NCBI GenBank assembly: GCA_949987705.1
Contig: OX465286.1
Span: forward strand, 4,007,445 to 4,071,444
Length of the DNA stretch: 64,000 bases
Direction: 5' to 3'
Source: Thereva unica
Lineage: Eukaryota; Arthropoda; Insecta; Diptera; Therevidae
The first letter of the stretch is position 1. Every line of letters starts with the position of its first letter. Positions 56,209 to 64,000 of this stretch are shown here, piece after piece. Made by a program: the position numbers and the translations under genes. The notes beneath the pieces are model-generated. The model made no database searches and was not told the origin of the DNA. It saw only the letters and a list, made by a program, of their open reading frames with translations.

Positions 56209-59200
56209 TTCAGGGGAGCGATACCTTTCCAAGGAGGCCCCATTCCTCCAAATCGCAGCACTATAGCAAAAGTGGGGAAAAGGAGGACGAGCCCTTTCCA
56301 AGAAGGTGCTACTCATCAAGATCGGAGCAGGATTTCGGCAAAAGGGATCGAAAAGTTAACAGGGAGAAAGCGCTGGAATAGCCGGATTTCTCCACTTTCG
56401 TGGACATTTCTGGATTCAGGAGGGCGAGCCCTTTCCAACAAGGTGCTACTCATCAAGATCGGAGCAGGATTTCGGCAAAAGGGATCGAAAAGTTAACAGG
56501 GAGAAAGCGCTGGAATAGCCGGATTTCTCCACTTTCGTGGACATTTCTGGATTCAGGAGGGCGAGCCCTTTCCAACAAGGTGCTACTCATCAAGATCGGA
56601 GCAGGATTTCGGCAAAAGGGCTCGAAAAGTCAACAGGGAGAAAGCGCTGGAATATCCGGAGAAAGTGGACATTTCTGGATTCAGGGGGACGAGCCCTTTC
56701 CAACAAGGTGATACTCATCAAGATCGGAGCAGGATTTCGGCAAAAGGGCTCGAAAAGTCAACAGGGAGAAAGCGCTGGAATATCCGGAGAAAGTGGACAT
56801 TTCTGGATTCAGGGGGACGAGCCCTTTCGAACAAGGTGCCCCCCATAAAGATCGGAGCAGTATTTCGGCAAAAGGGCTCGAAAAGTCAACAGGGAGAAAG
56901 CGCTGGAATATCCGGAGAAAGTGGACATTTCTGGATTCAGGAGGGCGAGCCCTTTCCAACAAGGTGCTACTCATCAAGATCGGAGCAGGATTTCGGCAAA
57001 AGGGCTCGAAAAGTCAACAGGGAGAAAGCGCTGGAATATCCGGAGAAAGTGGACATTTCTGGATTCAGGGGGACGAGCCCTTTCCAACAAGGTGCTACTC
57101 ATCAAGATCGGAGCAGGATTTCGGCAAAAGGGCTCGAAAAGTCAACAGGGAGAAAGCGCTGGAATATCCGGAGAAAGTGGACATTTCTGGATTCAGGGGG
57201 ACGAGCCCTTTCCAACAAGGTGCTACTCATCAAGATCGGAGCAGGATTTCGGCAAAAGGGCTCGAAAAGTCAACAGGGAGAAAGCGCTGGAATATCCGGA
57301 GAAAGTGGACATTTCTGGATTCAGGGGGACGAGCCCTTTCCAACAAGGTGCTACTCATCAAGATCGGAGCAGGATTTCGGCAAAAGGGCTCGAAAAGTCA
57401 ACAGGGAGAAAGCGCTGGAATATCCGGAGAAAGTGGACATTTCTGGATTCAGGGGGACGAGCCCTTTCCAACAAGGTGCTACTCATCAAGATCGGAGCAG
57501 GATTTCGGCAAAGGGGCTCGAAAAGTCAACAGGGAGAAAGCGCTGGAATATCCGGAGAAAGTGGACATTTCTGGATTCAGGGGGACGAGCCCTTTCCAAC
57601 AAGGTGCTACTCATCAAGATCGGAGCAGGATTTCGGCAAAAGGGCTCGAAAAGTCAACAGGGAGAAAGCGCTGGAATATCCGGAGAAAGTGGACATTTCT
57701 GGATTCAGGGGGACGAGCCCTTTCCAACAAGGTGCTACTCATCAAGATCGGAGCAGGATTTCGGCAAAAGGGCTCGAAAAGTCAACAGGGAGAAAGCGCT
57801 GGAATATCCGGAGAAAGTGGACATTTCTGGATTCAGGAGGGCGAGCCCTTTCCAACAAGGTGCTACTCATCAAGATCGGAGCAGGATTTCGGCAAAAGGG
57901 CTCGAAAAGTCAACAGGGAGAAAGCGCTGGAATATCCGGAGAAAGTGGACATTTCTGGATTCAGGGGGACGAGCCCTTTCCAACAAGGTGCTACTCATCA
58001 AGATCGGAGCAGGATTTCGGCAAAAGGGCCCGAAAAGTCAACAGGGAGAAAGCGCTGGAATATCCGGAGAAAGTGGACATTTCTGGATTCAGGGGGACGA
58101 GCCCTTTCCAACAAGGTGTTACTCATCAAGATCGGAGCAGGATTTCGGCAAAGGGGCTCGAAAAGTCAACAGGGAGAAAGCGCTGGAATATCCGGAGAAA
58201 GTGGACATTTCTGGATTCAGGGGGACGAGCCCTTTCCAACAAGGTGCTACTCATCAAGATCGGAGCAGGATTTCGGCAAAAGGGCTCGAAAAGTCAACAG
58301 GGAGAAAGCGCTGGAATATCCGGAGAAAGTGGACATTTCTGGATTCAGGGGGACGAGCCCTTTCCAACAAGGTGCTACTCATCAAGATCGGAGCAGGATT
58401 TCGGCAAAAGGGCTCGAAAAGTCAACAGGGAGAAAGCGCTGGAATATCCGGAGAAAGTGGACATTTCTGGATTCAGGGGGACGAGCCCTTTCCAACAAGG
58501 TGCTACTCATCAAGATCGGAGCAGGATTTCGGCAAAAGGGCTCGAAAAGTCAACAGGGAGAAAGCGCTGGAATATCCGGAGAAAGTGGACATTTCTGGAT
58601 TCAGGGGGACGAGCCCTTTCCAACAAGGTGCTACTCATCAAGATCGGAGCAGGATTTCGGCAAAAGGGCTCGAAAAGTCAACAGGGAGAAAGCGCTGGAA
58701 TATCCGGAGAAAGTGGACATTTCTGGATTCAGGGGGACGAGCCCTTTCCAACAAGGTGCTACTCATCAAGATCGGAGCAGGATTTCGGCAAAAGGGCTCG
58801 AAAAGTCAACAGGGAGAAAGCGCTGGAATATCCGGAGAAAGTGGACATTTCTGGATTCAGGGGGACGAGCCCTTTCCAACAAGGTGCTACTCATCAAGAT
58901 CGGAGCAGGATTTCGGCAAAAGGGCCCGAAAAGTCAACAGGGAGAAAGCGCTGGAATATCCGGAGAAAGTGGACATTTCTGGATTCAGGGGGACGAGCCC
59001 TTTCCAACAAGGTGCTACTCATCAAGATCGGAGCAGGATTTCGGCAAAAGGGCTCGAAAAGTCAACAGGGAGAAAGCGCTGGAATATCCGGAGAAAGTGG
59101 ACATTTCTGGATTCAGGGGGACGAGCCCTTTCCAACAAGGTGCTACTCATCAAGATCGGAGCAGGATTTCGGCAAAAGGGCTCGAAAAGTCAACAGGGAG

Positions 59201-62200
59201 AAAGCGCTGGAATATCCGGAGAAAGTGGACATTTCTGGATTCAGGGGGACGAGCCCTTTCCAACAAGGTGCTACTCATCAAGATCGGAGCAGGATTTCGG
59301 CAAAAGGGCTCGAAAAGTCAACAGGGAGAAAGCGCTGAAATATCCGGAGAAAGTGGACATTTCTGGATTCAGGGGGACGAGCCCTTTCCAACAAGGTGCT
59401 ACTCATCAAGATCGGAGCAGGATTTCGGCAAAAGGGCTCGAAAAGTCAACAGGGAGAAAGCGCTGGAATATCCGGAGAAAGTGGACATTTCTGGATTCAG
59501 GGGGACGAGCCCTTTCCAACAAGGTGCTACTCATCAAGATCGGAGCAGGATTTCGGCAAAAGGGCTCGAAAAGTCAACAGGGAGAAAGCGCTGGAATATC
59601 CGGAGAAAGTGGACATTTCTGGATTCAGGGGGACGAGCCCTTTCCAACAAGGTGCTACTCATCAAGATCGGAGCAGGATTTCGGCAAAAGGGCTCGAAAA
59701 GTCAACAGGGAGAAAGCGCTGGAATATCCGGAGAAAGTGGACATTTCTGGATTCAGGGGGACGAGCCCTTTCCAACAAGGTGCTACTCATCAAGATCGGA
59801 GCAGGATTTCGGCAAAAGGGCTCGAAAAGTCAACAGGGAGAAAGCGCTGGAATATCCGGAGAAAGTGGACATTTCTGGATTCAGGGGGACGAGCCCTTTC
59901 CAACAAGGTGCTACTCATCAAGATCGGAGCAGGATTTCGGCAAAAGGGCTCGAAAAGTCAACAGGGAGAAAGCGCTGGAATATCCGGAGAAAGTGGACAT
60001 TTCTGGATTCAGGGGGACGAGCCCTTTCCAACAAGGTGCTACTCATCAAGATCGGAGCAGGATTTCGGCAAAAGGGCTCGAAAAGTCAACAGGGAGAAAG
60101 CGCTGGAATATCCGGAGAAAGTGGACATTTCTGGATTCAGGGGGACGAGCCCTTTCCAACAAGGTGCTACTCATCAAGATCGGAGCAGGATTTCGGCAAA
60201 AGGGCTCGAAAAGTCAACAGGGAGAAAGCGCTGGAATATCCGGAGAAAGTGGACATTTCTGGATTCAGGGGGACGAGCCCTTTCCAACAAGGTGCTACTC
60301 ATCAAGATCGGAGCAGGATTTCGGCAAAAGGGCTCGAAAAGTCAACAGGGAGAAAGCGCTGGAATATCCGGAGAAAGTGGACATTTCTGGATTCAGGGGG
60401 ACGAGCCCTTTCCAACAAGGTGCTACTCATCAAGATCGGAGCAGGATTTCGGCAAAAGGGCTCGAAAAGTCAACAGGGAGAAAGCGCTGGAATATCCGGA
60501 GAAAGTGGACATTTCTGGATTCAGGGGGACGAGCCCTTTCCAACAAGGTGCTACTCATCAAGATCGGAGCAGGATTTCGGCAAAAGGGCTCGAAAAGTCA
60601 ACAGGGAGAAAGCGCTGGAATATCCGGAGAAAGTGGACATTTCTGGATTCAGGGGGACGAGCCCTTTCCAACAAGGTGCTACTCATCAAGATCGGAGCAG
60701 GATTTCGGCAAAAGGGCTCGAAAAGTCAACAGGGAGAAAGCGCTGGAATATCCGGAGAAAGTGGACATTTCTGGATTCAGGGGGACGAGCCCTTTCCAAC
60801 AAGGTGCTACTCATCAAGATCGGAGCAGGATTTCGGCAAAAGGGCTCGAAAAGTCAACAGGGAGAAAGCGCTGGAATATCCGGAGAAAGTGGACATTTCT
60901 GGATTCAGGGGGACGAGCCCTTTCCAACAAGGTGCTACTCATCAAGATCGGAGCAGGATTTCGGCAAAAGGGCTCGAAAAGTCAACAGGGAGAAAGCGCT
61001 GGAATATCCGGAGAAAGTGGACATTTCTGGATTCAGGGGGACGAGCCCTTTCCAACAAGGTGCTACTCATCAAGATCGGAGCAGGATTTCGGCAAAAGGG
61101 CTCGAAAAGTCAACAGGGAGAAAGCGCTGGAATATCCGGAGAAAGTGGACATTTCTGGATTCAGGGGGACGAGCCCTTTCCAACAAGGTGCTACTCATCA
61201 AGATCGGAGCAGGATTTCGGCAAAAGGGCTCGAAAAGTCAACAGGGAGAAAGCGCTGGAATATCCGGAGAAAGTGGACATTTCTGGATTCAGGGGGACGA
61301 GCCCTTTCCAACAAGGTGCTACTCATCAAGATCGGAGCAGGATTTCGGCAAAAGGGCTCGAAAAGTCAACAGGGAGAAAGCGCTGGAATATCCGGAGAAA
61401 GTGGACATTTCTGGATTCAGGGGGACGAGCCCTTTCCAACAAGGTGCTACTCATCAAGATCGGAGCAGGATTTCGGCAAAAGGGCTCGAAAAGTCAACAG
61501 GGAGAAAGCGCTGGAATATCCGGAGAAAGTGGACATTTCTGGATTCAGGGGGACGAGCCCTTTCCAACAAGGTGCTACTCATCAAGATCGGAGCAGGATT
61601 TCGGCAAAAGGGCTCGAAAAGTCAACAGGGAGAAAGCGCTGGAATATCCGGAGAAAGTGGACATTTCTGGATTCAGGGGGACGAGCCCTTTCCAACAAGG
61701 TGCTACTCATCAAGATCGGAGCAGGATTTCGGCAAAAGGGCTCGAAAAGTCAACAGGGAGAAAGCGCTGGAATATCCGGAGAAAGTGGACATTTCTGGAT
61801 TCAGGGGGACGAGCCCTTTCCAACAAGGTGCTACTCATCAAGATCGGAGCAGGATTTCGGCAAAGGGGCTCGAAAAGTCAACAGGGAGAAAGCGCTGGAA
61901 TATCCGGAGAAAGTGGACATTTCTGGATTCAGGGGGACGAGCCCTTTCCAACAAGGTGCTACTCATCAAGATCGGAGCAGGATTTCGGCAAAAGGGCTCG
62001 AAAAGTCAACAGGGAGAAAGCGCTGGAATATCCGGAGAAAGTGGACATTTCTGGATTCAGGGGGACGAGCCCTTTCCAACAAGGTGCTACTCATCAAGAT
62101 CGGAGCAGGATTTCGGCAAAAGGGCTCGAAAAGTCAACAGGGAGAAAGCGCTGGAATATCCGGAGAAAGTGGACATTTCTGGATTCAGGGGGACGAGCCC

Positions 62201-64000
62201 TTTCCAACAAGGTGCTACTCATCAAGATCGGAGCAGGATTTCGGCAAAAGGGCTCGAAAAGTCAACAGGGAGAAAGCGCTGGAATATCCGGAGAAAGTGG
62301 ACATTTCTGGATTCAGGGGGACGAGCCCTTTCCAACAAGGTGCTACTCATCAAGATCGGAGCAGGATTTCGGCAAAAGGGCTCGAAAAGTCAACAGGGAG
62401 AAAGCGCTGGAATATCCGGAGAAAGTGGACATTTCTGGATTCAGGGGGACGAGCCCTTTCCAACAAGGTGCTACTCATCAAGATCGGAGCAGGATTTCGG
62501 CAAAAGGGCTCGAAAAGTCAACAGGGAGAAAGCGCTGGAATATCCGGAGAAAGTGGACATTTCTGGATTCAGGGGGACGAGCCCTTTCCAACAAGGTGCT
62601 ACTCATCAAGATCGGAGCAGGATTTCGGCAAAAGGGCTCGAAAAGTCAACAGGGAGAAAGCGCTGGAATATCCGGAGAAAGTGGACATTTCTGGATTCAG
62701 GGGGACGAGCCCTTTCCAACAAGGTGCTACTCATCAAGATCGGAGCAGGATTTCGGCAAAAGGGCTCGAAAAGTCAACAGGGAGAAAGCGCTGGAATATC
62801 CGGAGAAAGTGGACATTTCTGGATTCAGGGGGACGAGCCCTTTCCAACAAGGTGCTACTCATCAAGATCGGAGCAGGATTTCGGCAAAAGGGCTCGAAAA
62901 GTCAACAGGGAGAAAGCGCTGGAATATCCGGAGAAAGTGGACATTTCTGGATTCAGGGGGACGAGCCCTTTCCAACAAGGTGCTACTCATCAAGATCGGA
63001 GCAGGATTTCGGCAAAAGGGCTCGAAAAGTCAACAGGGAGAAAGCGCTGGAATATCCGGAGAAAGTGGACATTTCTGGATTCAGGGGGACGAGCCCTTTC
63101 CAACAAGGTGCTACTCATCAAGATCGGAGCAGGATTTCGGCAAAAGGGCTCGAAAAGTCAACAGGGAGAAAGCGCTGGAATATCCGGAGAAAGTGGACAT
63201 TTCTGGATTCAGGGGGACGAGCCCTTTCCAACAAGGTGCTACTCATCAAGATCGGAGCAGGATTTCGGCACAAGGGCTCGAAAAGTCAACAGGGAGAAAG
63301 CGCTGGAATATCCGGAGAAAGTGGACATTTCTGGATTCAGGGGGACGAGCCCTTTCCAACAAGGTGCTACTCATCAAGATCGGAGCAGGATTTCGGCAAA
63401 AGGGCTCGAAAAGTCAACAGGGAGAAAGCGCTGGAATATCCGGAGAAAGTGGACATTTCTGGATTCAGGGGGACGAGCCCTTTCCAACAAGGTGCTACTC
63501 ATCAAGATCGGAGCAGGATTTCGGCAAAAGGGCTCGAAAAGTCAACAGGGAGAAAGCGCTGGAATATCAGGAGAAAGTGGACATTTCTGGATTCAGGGGG
63601 ACGAGCCCTTTCCAACAAGGTGCTACTCATCAAGATCGGAGCAGGATTTCGGCAAAAGGGCTCGAAAAGTCAACAGGGAGAAAGCGCTGGAATATCCGGA
63701 GAAAGTGGACATTTCTGGATTCAGGGGGACGAGCCCTTTCCAACGAGGTGCTACTCATCAAGATCGGAGCAGGATTTCGGCAAAAGGGCTCGAAAAGTCA
63801 ACAGGGAGAAAGCGCTGGAATATCCGGAGAAAGTGGACATTTCTGGATTCAGGGGGACGAGCCCTTTCCAACAAGGTGCTACTCATCAAGATCGGAGCAG
63901 GATTTCGGCAAAAGGGCTCGAAAAGTCAACAGGGAGAAAGCGCTGGAATATCCGGAGAAAGTGGACATTTCTGGATTCAGGGGGACGAGCCCTTTCCAAC
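56209..64000 (+). repeat. 128-bp satellite array (about 60 units, open at window end)
   Basis: A degraded monomer (56209-56304) is followed by units of 137 bp (starts at 56305, 56442) and then units of exactly 128 bp (starts at 56579, 56707, 56835, 56963, 57091, 57219, 57347 and so on) to the last base. From 57.0 kb units are nearly identical; the few private changes include AAGGGGCTCG at 57511 and 58151, GGCCCG at about 58028 and 58924, and TATCAGG near 63567. No TAA, TAG or TGA occurs in the consensus plus strand in any frame, so long ORFs (such as 56921-59338) appear without being genes. GC content is about 52%, far above the AT-rich surroundings. Confidence 0.97.

Noticed and set aside
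56921..59338. An 805-codon open reading frame and several shorter ones in the same strand
   Set aside because: It lies wholly in the 128-bp satellite and repeats with a 128-residue period because the unit lacks stops. It ends at a single-base TGG to TGA change and has no gene-like start, splice or codon pattern.
57000..64000. Higher-order repeat in the satellite
   Set aside because: Shared variants do occur at 5- and 7-unit spacing, but the flanking units do not repeat with the same period.
1..64000. tRNA, rRNA or snoRNA genes
   Set aside because: I looked for tRNA-type box words and found none convincing; short snoRNAs, including intronic ones, could be missed by eye.

Overview
The window is nuclear DNA of a fly. 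The long noncoding stretches are AT-rich. Genes have many short GT-AG introns, and the proteins look dipteran: a Contactin with an N-terminal C-type lectin domain, and single genes for Tim13, GAR1, RUNDC1, sulfamidase, phosphomannomutase and a selenium-binding protein. Many degraded non-LTR retrotransposons and miniature inverted-repeat elements surround them. The repeat load suggests a large-genome cyclorrhaphan fly (a tephritid-like fly is my guess); the sequence alone does not fix the species. I joined exons by eye, and every join given keeps frame.

Layout. 1-16.6 kb: no gene I can name. It holds AT-rich noncoding DNA, three copies of a double-hairpin miniature element, LINE fragments, and copy A of a ~4 kb dispersed repeat (9.44-13.60 kb). 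16.6-17.8 kb: an arrestin-domain gene (+). 18.2-20.7 kb: LINE debris and a small hairpin repeat. 21.3-32.6 kb: Contactin (+), seven coding exons, with one intron swollen to 5.6 kb by LINE pieces and a 184-bp tandem array. 34.4-36.1 kb: LINE debris and a MITE. 36.3-41.6 kb: compact housekeeping cluster of Tim13 (+), a FOP/CEP43-like gene (-), GAR1 (-) and RUNDC1 (+). 42.0-51.6 kb: sulfamidase SGSH (-), phosphomannomutase copy A (+), a LINE, phosphomannomutase copy B (-) and SELENBP1 (+). 51.7-55.5 kb: copy B of the ~4 kb repeat. 56.2 kb to the window end: a highly homogeneous 128-bp satellite array that continues beyond the window.

The genes do not form one pathway. SGSH (lysosomal heparan sulfate breakdown) and phosphomannomutase (GDP-mannose supply for glycosylation) share a divergent promoter region of about 510 bp. 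Phosphomannomutase has been duplicated as an inverted repeat with its promoter. Both copies are intact, but copy B has lost an arginine of the substrate-phosphate site.

Most notable: (1) the 128-bp satellite has no stop codon in any forward frame, and it shares a leader with the ~4 kb repeat and with a lone diverged monomer 42 kb away; (2) the diverging inverted phosphomannomutase pair; (3) an in-frame, intron-like 45-bp segment inside GAR1; (4) the double-hairpin elements; (5) two nested retroposon insertions whose 14- and 15-bp target duplications restore the interrupted LINE when removed.
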